DNA from: JBLHKW01 sp047618565 | GTDB taxonomy: Bacteria; Planctomycetota; UBA1135; GCA-002686595 | Reading direction: 5' to 3' | Assembly (NCBI GenBank): GCA_047618565.1 | Contig: JBLHKW010000054.1 | Coordinates: 1-29,518 of the forward strand | Length of the DNA: 29,518 nucleotides | Shown: in pieces, positions 1 through 8,574 of the stretch | How the letters are laid out: each line of letters opens with the position of its first letter | Position numbering within the stretch: position 1 is the stretch's first letter | Notes under the pieces: model-generated | Database searches by the model: none | Seen by the model: only the letters and a program-made list of their open reading frames with translations | What the model was told of the DNA's origin: nothing | Translations under genes and position numbers: made by a program

Positions 1-1
1 G

Positions 2-469
2 CCGAAGCTGAGCCTGAGGCTGCCGAGCGAGGCGCAGTGGGAGTATGCGTGCCGTGGCGGGACGGACACGGTGCGGCCGTTCGCGTTTGAGGAGTTTGCG
101 AGCCACGCGAACATCGCGGATCAGAGCTACGACCGGGCGTTCACGGGGTCCCAGAGGGTGGAGTCGTGGGATGACGGCATGGGCGGACATGCACCGGTGG
201 GGCGCCTTCAGCCGAACGGCTTCGGGCTGCATGACGTGATCGGCAACGTGTGGGAATGGTGCCTGGACGGTTACGACGGCGGTTTCTACGGCAATAGCGC
301 GCCTAGGGACCCGGTAGGCCCGTTTGTAGGTTCTGCTCCCCGTGTTTCCCGCGGCGGCAGCTGCAACTCCACCGCCATCAACGCGCGTTCCGCGTACCGC
401 AACTTCAGCACACGGGCGTTCGCCGGCTACGACCTCGGTGTCCGTCCCGCCAGGGTATCCACGGATTGA
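2..469 (+). CDS. FGE/SUMF1-fold protein, C-terminal part (candidate DGR target)
   Basis: This is the 3' part of a gene that begins upstream of the window. The reading frame is open from base 2. It starts with LRLPSEAQWEYACRGGTDT, the usual core motif of the formylglycine-generating enzyme / sulfatase-modifying factor family, and continues with GLHDVIGNVWEWCLDGY and a terminal RGGSCNSTAINARSAYRNF...LGVRPAR segment. Many FGE-fold proteins of this kind are not sulfatase activators but ligand-binding C-type-lectin-like domains, and they are the commonest targets of diversity-generating retroelements. The last third is rich in codons of the NNC type, as expected if AAC codons of a template had been mutated. 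The downstream neighbour is an HRDC protein of DGR-accessory type, which supports this reading. Enzymatic activation of sulfatases is possible but less likely. Family membership is certain; the DGR role is inferred. Confidence 0.88.
   Translation, partial: PKLSLRLPSEAQWEYACRGGTDTVRPFAFEEFASHANIADQSYDRAFTGSQRVESWDDGMGGHAPVGRLQPNGFGLHDVIGNVWEWCLDGYDGGFYGNSAPRDPVGPFVGSAPRVSRGGSCNSTAINARSAYRNFSTRAFAGYDLGVRPARVSTD
353..469 (+). other. Candidate DGR variable region at the 3' end of the FGE-fold gene
   Basis: The last 38 codons start at the conserved GGS and run to the stop. Many of them end in C: TGC, AAC, TCC, ACC, GCC, ATC, AAC, TAC, AAC, TTC, AGC, TTC, GCC, GGC, TAC, GAC. In DGR targets such a pattern results from adenine-specific mutagenesis of AAC codons copied from a template repeat. 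The position (extreme C-terminus of an FGE/C-type-lectin fold) and length (about 115 bases) fit known variable regions. No matching template repeat is visible in the window, so the assignment rests on pattern and neighbourhood. The alternative is a normal FGE C-terminus in a genome where GC-rich codons often end in C. Confidence 0.45.
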
Positions 470-568
470 GTTCATAACTTCTCTGCTTTCAGCCCTGGCA
501 GAAACTGCGGTATCCGTCGAAGACTTGAGTGTTTAGTCGAGGTGTCGGGTGGATGGCGGGTAAGGGCG

Positions 569-577
569 CCCCCCCCC
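569..577. repeat. Nine-C homopolymer just before the HRDC start codon
   Basis: A run of nine C residues lies between an AGGG Shine-Dalgarno-like sequence (near 562-566) and the ATG at 578. Slippage would change the spacing between ribosome site and start codon without changing the protein. Confidence 0.6.
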
Positions 578-1135
578 ATGCGGGTCAAGCTGTTCACCTT
601 CAGGTACTCGAGTACGCTCGGCGGTTTTGATGACCGTCCGCTCGTGCACTTCATGCGCGACAAAGAGGTGCTGGCGTTTCGCGAACACTTCTTCTGCGTG
701 AACGAAGTGCCGCATCTGTTGTGCGTGCTGACGTGGCAGGACGCGCTGGTGAGCCACGCGGATCTGGCTGCAGCACATGACTTGCGGCATGTACCCGCAC
801 CGGATCCCACGCGCGCGCCGCTTGCTCCACCGACAGAATCCAGATCATCCAAGCGCAAGCGCGGTGCCGCGCCGGATCCCATGGCCGGTCTGGACGAACG
901 CGAGCGCGCGCTGTTCAACACGCTGCGCGAATGGCGCGCAAAGACGGCACGCGATGAAGGCGTCCCGCCCTACATCATCTTCACCAACAAACACCTGGTC
1001 GAACTGGTCACAACCCGCCCCGACTCCCCCACCGCTCTCGGCAACCTGCACGGAGTTGGGCCCGCCAAGGTGAAGCGCTACGGTGAGAGCGTCCTCGCGC
1101 TCCTGGCCAACGATCCCGCCGAGGCCGCGAAATGA
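578..1135 (+). CDS. HRDC-domain protein, DGR accessory type
   Basis: A 185-residue protein. Residues 1-55 form a conserved N-terminal domain (MRVKLFTFRY...LGGFDD, then DKEVL and EHFF). Residues 56-100 are a variable proline- and charge-rich linker. Residues 105-177 are an HRDC (helicase and RNase D C-terminal) domain, with LREWR, GVPPYIIFTNKHL, the TRP turn and LHGVGPAKVKRYG. HRDC domains bind nucleic acid. Proteins with this architecture occur next to reverse transcriptases in a subset of diversity-generating retroelements, in the place of the Avd accessory protein. It lies 108 bases downstream of the FGE-fold candidate target on the same strand. The ATG at 578 is preferred over an in-frame GTG at 542 because homology begins there. 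It could instead be a RecQ-related fragment, but no helicase motifs precede it. The predicted template repeat and reverse transcriptase are missing downstream. Confidence 0.85.
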   Translation: MRVKLFTFRYSSTLGGFDDRPLVHFMRDKEVLAFREHFFCVNEVPHLLCVLTWQDALVSHADLAAAHDLRHVPAPDPTRAPLAPPTESRSSKRKRGAAPDPMAGLDERERALFNTLREWRAKTARDEGVPPYIIFTNKHLVELVTTRPDSPTALGNLHGVGPAKVKRYGESVLALLANDPAEAAK

Positions 1136-1136
1136 G

Positions 1137-1440
1137 CGCCTACCTGTCGAATCGCCCCGCGGCACGAAGATACAGAGCCCGGGCCACCTGGCAGAGAGTT
1201 GCATTCGCTTGCTAGCCAGCTACGACCACGTGGTGGAGATTGCCCGGGCTCCGTATCTCCTCTCCGTCAACCTCGTTTGCGTGGTAGGCATCTTGGAACT
1301 CCCACCCTCCACGCGCAAGTTCACGTTGCAGAACACGCCCGATGACACCACGGCCACCTGGCGGCCCATGGCGCGGGAGGAGACGCTGACGGAGTTCGCG
1401 GCGTGGCCGAGCGCCTGTTGACGGGCGGACGCCCCGACGG
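1137..1440. other. Gene-free stretch holding a degraded palindrome
   Basis: Between the HRDC gene and the end of the exonuclease gene I see the palindromic element at 1166-1260 and, after it, about 100 bases (1313-1421, plus frame ending TGA at 1419-1421) with high GC at third positions. The latter may be the tail of a lost gene; its peptide (ending EFAAWPSAC) is not recognised. In an intact DGR the template repeat and reverse transcriptase would be expected here; neither is visible. Confidence 0.5.
1166..1260. repeat. REP/BIME-like palindrome, family P1, degraded copy
   Basis: The right arm (1226-1260) matches the perfect copies at 20459-20562 and 22901-23004 except for one base (CCACGTGG for CCATGTGG). 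The 34-base centre, with GAGAGTTGCATTCGCTTGCT, has only a few changes. The left arm (1166-1191) has a deletion of about nine bases and point changes (GATACAGAGCCCGGGC for GATACGGAGCCCGGGC). This is therefore an older copy of the same element, in the same orientation as the 20459 copy. Confidence 0.85.
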
Positions 1441-2250
1441 CTACTCGCCCAGGGTGAGCCCGGAACCGATCGGCGCGTCACCCTCGAACTCGACCCATAC
1501 GGGCGCGTGGTCCGAGAGGTCGGCCTTCTTCTCGATCCAGCTGCGCGTGGCGCGTTCGGCCAGCGCGGGGCTCGCGAGCACGTAGTCGAGCCGCCAGCCG
1601 CGATCCTTGGCGCGCGCCTGGCCGCGGTTCGACCACCATGAATAGAGGCCGGCCTCGTCCGGGTGCTGGGCGCGCACGACGTCGACCCAGCCCTGGCGCA
1701 GGAGCTTCGTGAACCAGGCGCGCTCCTCGGGCAGGAAGCCCGAGTTCTTGGCGTTGCCCTTCGGGTTGTGGATGTCGATCTCGGTGTGCGCGATGTTCAG
1801 GTCACCGCAGATCGCCACGGGACGACCACTCTTCAGCAGCTTGCGCGTGTAGGCGAAGATGTGATCGAGGAACTCGTACTTGAGCGCCAGGCGCTCGGGG
1901 CTGGACGAGCCGGAGGGGATGTAGAGGCTCACGATGGACACGTCCCCCACGTCCGCACGCAGGACGCGCGCTTCCGCGTCACCCCACTCGAGCCCCGAGC
2001 CGACGACGTACGCATCCACGGCAGGCTTCGAGTAGAGGCCGACGCCCGCGTAGCCCTTCTTTTCCGCGCACAGCCAGCGCGTGCTGTAGCCTGCTGGTGC
2101 GACGATCTCGGCCGGAACTTGATCTGGCCAGGCGCGTATCTCCTGCAGGCACAGGAGGTCCGGTGCGGTGCGCTTCAGCCAGCGACTGAAGCCGCGCTTT
2201 TCCGCCGCGCGGACCCCGTTGAGGTTCAGGGTGCAGAGGGTGAACGTCAC
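1441..2250 (-). CDS. xthA: Exodeoxyribonuclease III (AP endonuclease)
   Basis: A 269-residue enzyme of the exonuclease III / AP endonuclease family of base-excision repair, which cleaves DNA 5' to abasic sites and removes 3' blocking groups. All family landmarks are visible: LNLNGVRAA with Asn11, LCLQEIRA with metal-binding Glu37, KGYAGVGLYSK, the SLYIPSG segment with Tyr110, GDLNIAHTEID with Asp150 and Asn152, and the terminal SDHAPVWVEF with Asp247-His248. The length is normal for the family. The GTG start at 2250 overlaps the stop codon of the upstream DUF368 gene (GTGA, counting along the minus strand), so the two are likely cotranscribed and translationally coupled. The long open frame extending upstream to 2565 is antisense-like overlap with the DUF368 gene and is not part of the protein. 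Confidence 0.97.
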   Translation of the reverse strand: MTFTLCTLNLNGVRAAEKRGFSRWLKRTAPDLLCLQEIRAWPDQVPAEIVAPAGYSTRWLCAEKKGYAGVGLYSKPAVDAYVVGSGLEWGDAEARVLRADVGDVSIVSLYIPSGSSSPERLALKYEFLDHIFAYTRKLLKSGRPVAICGDLNIAHTEIDIHNPKGNAKNSGFLPEERAWFTKLLRQGWVDVVRAQHPDEAGLYSWWSNRGQARAKDRGWRLDYVLASPALAERATRSWIEKKADLSDHAPVWVEFEGDAPIGSGLTLGE

Positions 2251-3302
2251 GCGCCGTCCGCGGCCTTGCCGCTGCCCTTGCCGAGCAGGCGTGTCATGCC
2301 GAAGCCGACGATCAGAAGACCGAGGGCCGATGCGATCTGCTTGCCCGTGGGGTCGAAGCGTTGCAGCTCCTCGCCCAGGGCCTTCAATTCGCCCGGTTCG
2401 CGGCCGGCCCACTCGGACTCGAGCCGACCCAGGGTGCCGTCGTCGAACTCGTCTCCGTACTTGTCGCGCACGTCCTCGTGGGACTTGCCCGCGAGCAGCA
2501 TGACCGTCGCCTTGCGGTACGGCTTGCGCGCCAGGTCCGGGTGCACGGGCTCCTGAAAGGGCCACAGGCCGAGCACGGATCCGACCAGCAGTCCGAGCAG
2601 GGCGCCGTGTGACGTGCGGGAGAACTTGCTCAGCAGGAACTTCAACACGTTCGACAGCAGCGCGATCCCGATCACGGCGCCGACCGCGACCGGAACGATG
2701 ATGCGCAGCGAAGCGCCCATGTCCTCGCGCAGCGCGGTGAAGGACATGCTGCCGATGACCAGGCTGTACATGCCGCAGATGAGCAGGATGTAGGAGCCGC
2801 TGATGCCCGGCAGGATCATGCTCGACGCGGCGGCCGCCCCGACGATGAGGAACACCGGGATGGTCTGCGGCAAACTCGTACTGGCCAGGCCCATGGAGAC
2901 GCCGATGATCAGGGCCAGCCCGAGCACGATCGCGAGCAGGACCGGGATCGACAGGGGTCGCGAAGCGCGCCAGAGCTCCGGGACCCCGCCGAGGGTCATG
3001 CCGATGAACAGGCTGTACATCACCCAGCGGTGGTTCGCGACCAGGTCCACGGCCACGCCCGACAGGGAGACCACGGCCGTGCCGAGTCCGACCGCCATGA
3101 GCGCCAGAAAAACGAGCGTCGGTCGCTTCCAGCGAAAACGGGTGACGTCGGCCACGGCGCTGATGAAGCGATCGTAGAGCCCGATGGCGAGGATCATCGT
3201 CCCGCCGCTGATGCCCGGCACAAGGTTGGCGAGGCCCATCAGGAAGCCACCGATGACGGTGCGGGCGACGGGCGGGGCGGATTCTTTGTGGGTGGCGTTC
3301 AT
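2247..3302 (-). CDS. DUF368 family membrane protein, undecaprenyl-phosphate flippase (PopT-like)
   Basis: A 351-residue polytopic membrane protein of the DUF368 family. Members (PopT) have been shown to translocate the lipid carrier undecaprenyl phosphate back across the cytoplasmic membrane for reuse in cell-wall and glycan synthesis. Both internal signature repeats are present: GLANLVPGISGGTMILAIGL at about residues 24-42 and SSMILPGISGSYILLICGMY at about 160-179. They are separated by several hydrophobic segments, consistent with an inverted-topology transporter. After the last predicted bundle there is an unusual hydrophilic insertion (about residues 251-325, with HEDVRDKYGDEFDDG) before a final transmembrane helix. 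The ATG at 3302 is preferred; upstream in-frame sequence is low-quality and unlike the family. The stop overlaps the start of xthA. Confidence 0.93.
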   Translation of the reverse strand: MNATHKESAPPVARTVIGGFLMGLANLVPGISGGTMILAIGLYDRFISAVADVTRFRWKRPTLVFLALMAVGLGTAVVSLSGVAVDLVANHRWVMYSLFIGMTLGGVPELWRASRPLSIPVLLAIVLGLALIIGVSMGLASTSLPQTIPVFLIVGAAAASSMILPGISGSYILLICGMYSLVIGSMSFTALREDMGASLRIIVPVAVGAVIGIALLSNVLKFLLSKFSRTSHGALLGLLVGSVLGLWPFQEPVHPDLARKPYRKATVMLLAGKSHEDVRDKYGDEFDDGTLGRLESEWAGREPGELKALGEELQRFDPTGKQIASALGLLIVGFGMTRLLGKGSGKAADGA

Positions 3303-3595
3303 CGGGACGGTATCGGGTCTCTCGACCCCGGGGCTGACCTGGGCCATACCGGGATCTGACAAAAAGCAGGTGGTTACCCTACCCCATCGGCAGGTGGAAT
3401 CGCGGCCCGCACTCAACCCTTCAGTAAACGAGTCCGCGCCCGAAACAACCGCGGCAAGCTGCGCTACTCTCGCGAGGCAAGAATCGTCTTGGCCCCCCCC
3501 GACCCGCGACCCGAGAATGGCCCGGTCTGGCCCCCGGGGCTCGACCGGGCGCACTCCCCGCGCCCTGATCACGGAAACCACCTGGAACCCGCGCG
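3303..3595. other. Divergent intergenic region
   Basis: This stretch separates the minus-strand DUF368 gene from the plus-strand secreted pair and must carry promoters for both. It contains an eight-C run at 3493-3500. I see no convincing RNA or repeat. Confidence 0.5.
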
Positions 3596-6100
3596 ATGCT
3601 CCTGAGCCCTCCCGTCCTCGCCGCCGTCCTGGCCGCCCTCTCGACCCCGAGCGCGGCTGCCCCTGCGCCGCCCGCCCAGCCCCCCGCGGCCGAGGACGAG
3701 GGCGGCCCCGTCTCGCCCCTGGCCGAGGTGCTGACCAAGCACGCGCTCATCTCGCGCCTGACCTACGAGCTGGACTTCGAACCCGAGGGTTTCATCCTGC
3801 ACATCCAGCACCCGCGCGATGGATCGCCGGGGCACATCGCGACGGTCAGTCGCATCCACGGCCGCGCGTTCGGCTCCATGGGCAGGAACATGCGCGGCAT
3901 GCTCTTCGACCCGCTCGGCGTGTCCGAGGATCTGGTCCAGAACGTCTTCGTGTGCTCGAGCGAGGCGGCGTACACCAACGCGCAGCGCTACGGAAACCCG
4001 GCCGGCCGCAACCTGGAGTTCGCCACGACCCTGACCGACCTCGGGCTGGTCGTGACCTATCTCGGGACAGACGGGGTCGAGAATCCCGACGCGATGTACG
4101 CTGCCCTGCACGAAGCGGCGACGCACCTGCTCAAGGCCGCGCGCCCGGGACGCGAGCCGATCCAGGACCTGTGGCTGTTCGAGGGCCTGGCGACCTACTT
4201 CGCCAACAGCGGCGCCCGACGCCTTCCGCCCGGGTTGACGCCTCCGCCCGAGCCCGGCGTGCTCGCCGCCATGAACGCGATCTTCGCGGACCCGGACGGG
4301 CCGAAGGCCCTGTTGCTGAGCACGCGCGAACTGCTGGAGTGCAAGGAGGCGGATCGCATCCGCGCCCCCTACCTGCGCCACGCGAGCGACAACGAAGTGT
4401 CCTTCCCATCGAACGACCAGAGCACCTCCGCCTTCCGCGCCCACTCGGCCCTGCTGGTCCAGTACTTGCTGCACGGAGAGGGCGCGCGCTATCGCGATGG
4501 GTTCCGCGACTACGTGAAGCTCGCTTTCGAGAACAAGGGCGGCGCCGACGCCCTGGCCAGCTCCATCGGAGCGGAAGATCTGGACCGCTTCGATGAGGGC
4601 TTCCGCGTCTTCCTCGAGCGCGCCACCGCGGGCGGCGCCCTGGACTCGCTCTCCGAAGCCATGACCCGTGCGCTCGGTGCGGAAGGCACGCAGCACCCCT
4701 CCATCCTGCCGCACCCGATCGACGGCTCGGACTGGCTGGCCTTCGCCATCGGCTGCGCGCGACTGGGCGACCTGAGCACCGCACTGCTGGCCCTCGAGGC
4801 GGGCACGCAGGCCGCCAGCGGCGACATGCTCGAGCGCATGCAGCGCGCTCAACTGCGCATGGGAGCCCTGCGCTCCACGCGCGACGCCTACGTCGAATCC
4901 CTGGTCGGAACCAAGACGCGCCTGCGCGTGAAGGTCGCGGGTGAACGCCTCAGTGCGGTCGTCACGTCGGTCGCGGACGGCGTCGTGCAGCTCGGAAAGA
5001 ACGACCAGGAATGGACGCAGCTCGAACTGCGCAAGATCCTGCCGGCAGATATCGCCGAGAACCTCGGACGCCACGCCGCCGAATTCGGACCGGCCTGGAC
5101 CCTGTGCTACGGCTTGCTGCTCGGCGACTCGCGCCGCTGGGACAAGGACCTGGACGAGGAGGATGCGGACGCCAAGACCCTGGCCGCCGATGCCGGGTCA
5201 GAGATGCGCGACCTGATGGAAGCTGGCGACGCCATGGCGCGCCTGGCCGAATTGGCGCGCATGCCGGCGCCCGAAGGGGCCGAGGATGCGCAGGCACTGA
5301 ACGCGGCCATCACGAGCTTGCTCGAGGACTGCGGCGAGCTGGATGCGGTGCGCTTGCGGTTCGAACCACTGCGCAACCTGTCGGCCCTCGCGTGGACCAA
5401 GCTCTACGAGGAGCAGGGCCTGAGCGCGGTGCTCCACGGTGACGTGGAGACGCTCGAAGATGGACGCATTCGGGTCAAGTACAACTTCAAGGACAAGGAC
5501 CAGCTCGAGGACTTCCAGGACCGCGGCGATTACCTGGCGGACCATCGCACCTTCGAGGGCAAGGAACCCTCGCTGAAGATCCAGAAGAAGGCCCTCGTGG
5601 GCGACGGCGCGCTCTGCTACGAGCACCTGCTGGGCTTCGAGGCGCCGCTGACGGTCAAGTACACGATCCAGTACGGCAAGACCAAGAAGAAGAACAAGGA
5701 CGCGCAGTCCAACTTCATCATGGGCATCTGCGACGACGGTCACGAGAGCTACGTGATCGCCTACAACATGTTCGACCTCGAGGCTGTCGACAAGCAGAGC
5801 AAGCACGTGGCCACGGTCTCGGCCGAGGGTGAGCGCAAGATCGACATCAAGAAGGACCACGAGCTGGAGCTCGATCACGACGGCGAATCGACGGTCACCT
5901 TCACGCACCGTGGAAAGGAGGTCGAGACGATCGACACGGGCAAGCGCAAGGCCGGCAGCGTCTTCTTCTGGATGAACACCCAGGTGCCGATCTCTATCCT
6001 CGAGTTCGAGATCGAGGGCAAGGTGATCGACTCCGCCCTGGTGCGCATGCAGAACGAATGGGTCGCGCGGCAGCTCGACGAGATGGGCTTCGGTGGCTGA
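3596..6100 (+). CDS. Secreted DUF1570-like protein with C-terminal beta-rich domain, paralogue 1
   Basis: An 834-residue exported protein with a signal peptide at residues 1-22 (MLLSPPVLAAVLAALSTPSA then AA). Residues 165-205 resemble the metallopeptidase-like core of planctomycete DUF1570 proteins: LHEAATHLL, then WLFEGLATYFAN. The usual HExxH reads HEAATH (His172, Glu173, His177), so the second histidine is one residue too far and catalysis is doubtful. Glu196 in FEGLATYF corresponds to the usual third ligand. A helical, repeat-like middle follows. Residues from about 615 to the end form a beta-rich domain (DGRIRVKYNFKD, MGICDDGHESYV, VFFWMNTQVPISILEFEIEG), similar to concanavalin/DUF1080-type jelly rolls. 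Its end overlaps the start of a paralogue of almost equal length. No precise function can be assigned; extracellular binding or degradation is a guess. Confidence 0.8.
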   Translation: MLLSPPVLAAVLAALSTPSAAAPAPPAQPPAAEDEGGPVSPLAEVLTKHALISRLTYELDFEPEGFILHIQHPRDGSPGHIATVSRIHGRAFGSMGRNMRGMLFDPLGVSEDLVQNVFVCSSEAAYTNAQRYGNPAGRNLEFATTLTDLGLVVTYLGTDGVENPDAMYAALHEAATHLLKAARPGREPIQDLWLFEGLATYFANSGARRLPPGLTPPPEPGVLAAMNAIFADPDGPKALLLSTRELLECKEADRIRAPYLRHASDNEVSFPSNDQSTSAFRAHSALLVQYLLHGEGARYRDGFRDYVKLAFENKGGADALASSIGAEDLDRFDEGFRVFLERATAGGALDSLSEAMTRALGAEGTQHPSILPHPIDGSDWLAFAIGCARLGDLSTALLALEAGTQAASGDMLERMQRAQLRMGALRSTRDAYVESLVGTKTRLRVKVAGERLSAVVTSVADGVVQLGKNDQEWTQLELRKILPADIAENLGRHAAEFGPAWTLCYGLLLGDSRRWDKDLDEEDADAKTLAADAGSEMRDLMEAGDAMARLAELARMPAPEGAEDAQALNAAITSLLEDCGELDAVRLRFEPLRNLSALAWTKLYEEQGLSAVLHGDVETLEDGRIRVKYNFKDKDQLEDFQDRGDYLADHRTFEGKEPSLKIQKKALVGDGALCYEHLLGFEAPLTVKYTIQYGKTKKKNKDAQSNFIMGICDDGHESYVIAYNMFDLEAVDKQSKHVATVSAEGERKIDIKKDHELELDHDGESTVTFTHRGKEVETIDTGKRKAGSVFFWMNTQVPISILEFEIEGKVIDSALVRMQNEWVARQLDEMGFGG

Positions 6101-8573
6101 GCTGGCCATGCTCCCGGGCGCCCTGGTCGCCCTTGCGTTGGCGCTACTGCCCGCGTCCGCCGTGGCCCAGGGGGAATCCCTGGAACGGCTGTTCCTGGCC
6201 GAGTTGAAGGGCAAGCTGCGCGGCGACGAGTACTTCAAGGAGCTGCGCATCGAGGTCGCGGACGATGAGCCGCCGCTGGCGCTCCTGACCCAGAATCCGC
6301 CCAGTCAGAAGAACCGCACGTTCTACCTGCCGTGGATGCACAAGCTGCAGGGCAACGTCCACGCGACCTACCTGCGCCCGCTCGGACTGACTCGCCGCAG
6401 CAGCCACCCGGTGACGCCGGTGATCGTGCTGGCCAACGACGCAGCACTGAGTGATTACTGGGAGACCCGCAGCGGTACGAAGGAGGTCGTCGCATCCAGC
6501 ACCTTCGACGCGGCGCTCGGCAGTGTCGTGACGAGCGAGAGCGGAACCGCCGCCTGGCTCCGGCGCCAGCCCGTGCTGCGCGACATGACCCTGGGCATGC
6601 TCGTGGCCCACTCCGCGCGCGGCGCGGAGAACGATGAACTCTGGTTCCGGCGCGGCTTCGCGGGATATGTCTCGTACCACACGGGAACGCGCACGTCGGC
6701 CCTCGACGACCACAAGCCCGATCGCTACGCGGTGCGCTTCCTGTTCGACCTGCTGCGCCAGAAAGAACGCCGCAAGGCCCTGTGGGTCTCCCTCGAGGCG
6801 CTCATGGGCCAGGAGGACCTCGCCGGTCTCGATCCGCATGCGCGCGACGAGGAGCCCTCCGCCCGCAAGGTCTTCGACGACACCGCGTGCATCTGGATGC
6901 ACTTCCTCCACCACGGCCAGGACGGCCAGTACCGGGACGGCGCGGCCGACTACCTGGGTCGCACCCTGGCGGGCGAGGGTGGCAAGCCCGCGTTCGAGGA
7001 GTGCTTTGGAACCGGCGACCTCGAAGCACTGGAGAGCGAGTTCGAGGCCTACATCTTTGACCTCTTCGATCGCATCTTCGTCGAGCCGAGCAGCACGCCC
7101 GACCTGGCCGCCGCAGAGGCGCAAGAGGAACCGCAGGAACCGATCGACCTCACGAGCCTCATCGGGCGCCCGACCGAGGTGGCCGAGGCACTCGGAATGG
7201 CCCTCTGGAGTGCGCAGAACGGGCGCATCGAGCCCGCCATCCGCACCCTGGCGGAGTTCTCGCCGAGCCTGGAGGGCGACGATCTCGCACGGGTTGATTT
7301 CGAGCTCGTGCGCCTGCGCGCCCTGCGCGATGCGCGCACCGCCTTCTTCGCCGCGGCGGTCAGCGAGGGCAGCAAGGTGCGCCTGACCTGGAACGACGAG
7401 CGCGTGAACGACGTCCCGACCGCGCTCGAGTCGGGCGTGTTGCAGTTCGTCAAGGAAGAGAGCAGCTTCTCGATCCCGTTGAACGAACTCGACAGCGTCT
7501 CCCTGGCCCTGACCCTGGGCGCTGCCATGGACGACCTGGGCGCGGGCTGGCTACGTGCCTACGCCTACGCCCTGGCCGAGGACCCGCGCTGGAAACGCTT
7601 CTTGCGCGACGACGGCGAACAGGGCACACGCCTGGCCTCCGACGCCGAAGGTCCCATACGCACCTGGCTCACCGCCGGGCGCACCCTCGGCGCCCTGAGC
7701 GATCTGGCCCAGCTCGGAACCCCTACGACCGCGGAGCAGGCGCGCGTAGCCCTCGAGCAGATCACCGCGCTCATGGAACTGGCCGCCCCCGGCGCCAGCG
7801 AATCCCAGCGCGCGCGCATCGACGGTCACCGAGCCGTCCTCGGTGCCCTGGCCCAGCGCGCACTGCGCCTGCGCTACCTCGACGACGGTGTGCAGGAAGC
7901 GCTCAACGGCGAGGTCGAGGCGCTCGCCGATGGCCAGCTGCGCATCACCTACAACTTCACCGAGAAGGCCCAGTTCAAGGACTTCGAGGAGGTGCCCGAG
8001 TACCTCAAGTGGCGCCTCGACCAGCTGCGCGCCACGCCCGCCAAGCGCGACTTCAAGGTCGAGAAGAAGACCCTCTCCGGAAGCGGCGCGCACTGCTTCC
8101 GCCACAAGCTGAAGTTCGGCGCCCCCATGTCCGTCGCCTACGAGTTCGAGTTCAACAAGAAGACCGCCAAGGAATCCGACCTGGCCGAGGTCATGGTCGG
8201 CATCTGCGACGACGGCGCGGGCAGCTACTTGGCCTGCTACGCCCAGGGCGAGCTCCAGATCGAGCAGCGGCGCCTCAAGTCCTTCGACATGATCGGCCGC
8301 GACGAGGAACCCAGCGCCTACATGATCGGCCACCCACACCCCATGGGTATCAAGCACGACGGCCGCCTCGTCAGCACCTGGCGCGAGGGCGAAAAGCGCC
8401 AGGAGAGCCCGTGCCTGGGCCTGACCTCCGGCTACATCTTCCTGTGGGTCGCCCTCAGCGGCACCCTGCGCTTCGACAATATCGTCATCGAAGGCGTCCC
8501 CGACCCGGTCGGATTACGCGAACTGCGCGACGGCTGGGTTGCGGAACAGTTGAAGAAACTGACCCTGGATTAG
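6093..8573 (+). CDS. Secreted DUF1570-like protein with C-terminal beta-rich domain, paralogue 2
   Basis: An 826-residue paralogue of the preceding protein, overlapping it by eight bases. A GTG at 6093 or an ATG at 6108 may start it; the latter gives a cleaner signal peptide (MLPGALVALALALLPASAVA). The peptidase-like core is recognisable by position but its metal motif is lost: around residue 173 it reads VAHSARGAENDELWF, followed by RRGFAGYVSYH instead of EGLATYF. The C-terminal beta-rich domain from about residue 606 matches paralogue 1 segment by segment (DGQLRITYNFTEKAQFKDF, MVGICDDGAGSYLACY, GYIFLWVALSGTLRFDNIVI). The tandem arrangement suggests duplication followed by divergence, with the second copy a pseudoenzyme. 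It ends two bases before a palindromic element that may act as a terminator. Confidence 0.8.
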   Translation: MAELAMLPGALVALALALLPASAVAQGESLERLFLAELKGKLRGDEYFKELRIEVADDEPPLALLTQNPPSQKNRTFYLPWMHKLQGNVHATYLRPLGLTRRSSHPVTPVIVLANDAALSDYWETRSGTKEVVASSTFDAALGSVVTSESGTAAWLRRQPVLRDMTLGMLVAHSARGAENDELWFRRGFAGYVSYHTGTRTSALDDHKPDRYAVRFLFDLLRQKERRKALWVSLEALMGQEDLAGLDPHARDEEPSARKVFDDTACIWMHFLHHGQDGQYRDGAADYLGRTLAGEGGKPAFEECFGTGDLEALESEFEAYIFDLFDRIFVEPSSTPDLAAAEAQEEPQEPIDLTSLIGRPTEVAEALGMALWSAQNGRIEPAIRTLAEFSPSLEGDDLARVDFELVRLRALRDARTAFFAAAVSEGSKVRLTWNDERVNDVPTALESGVLQFVKEESSFSIPLNELDSVSLALTLGAAMDDLGAGWLRAYAYALAEDPRWKRFLRDDGEQGTRLASDAEGPIRTWLTAGRTLGALSDLAQLGTPTTAEQARVALEQITALMELAAPGASESQRARIDGHRAVLGALAQRALRLRYLDDGVQEALNGEVEALADGQLRITYNFTEKAQFKDFEEVPEYLKWRLDQLRATPAKRDFKVEKKTLSGSGAHCFRHKLKFGAPMSVAYEFEFNKKTAKESDLAEVMVGICDDGAGSYLACYAQGELQIEQRRLKSFDMIGRDEEPSAYMIGHPHPMGIKHDGRLVSTWREGEKRQESPCLGLTSGYIFLWVALSGTLRFDNIVIEGVPDPVGLRELRDGWVAEQLKKLTLD

Positions 8574-8574
8574 G

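Noticed and set aside
3569..5074. 501-codon minus-strand frame
   Set aside because: It is antisense to the first DUF1570-like gene, which has a signal peptide and conserved motifs; the antisense frame has neither.
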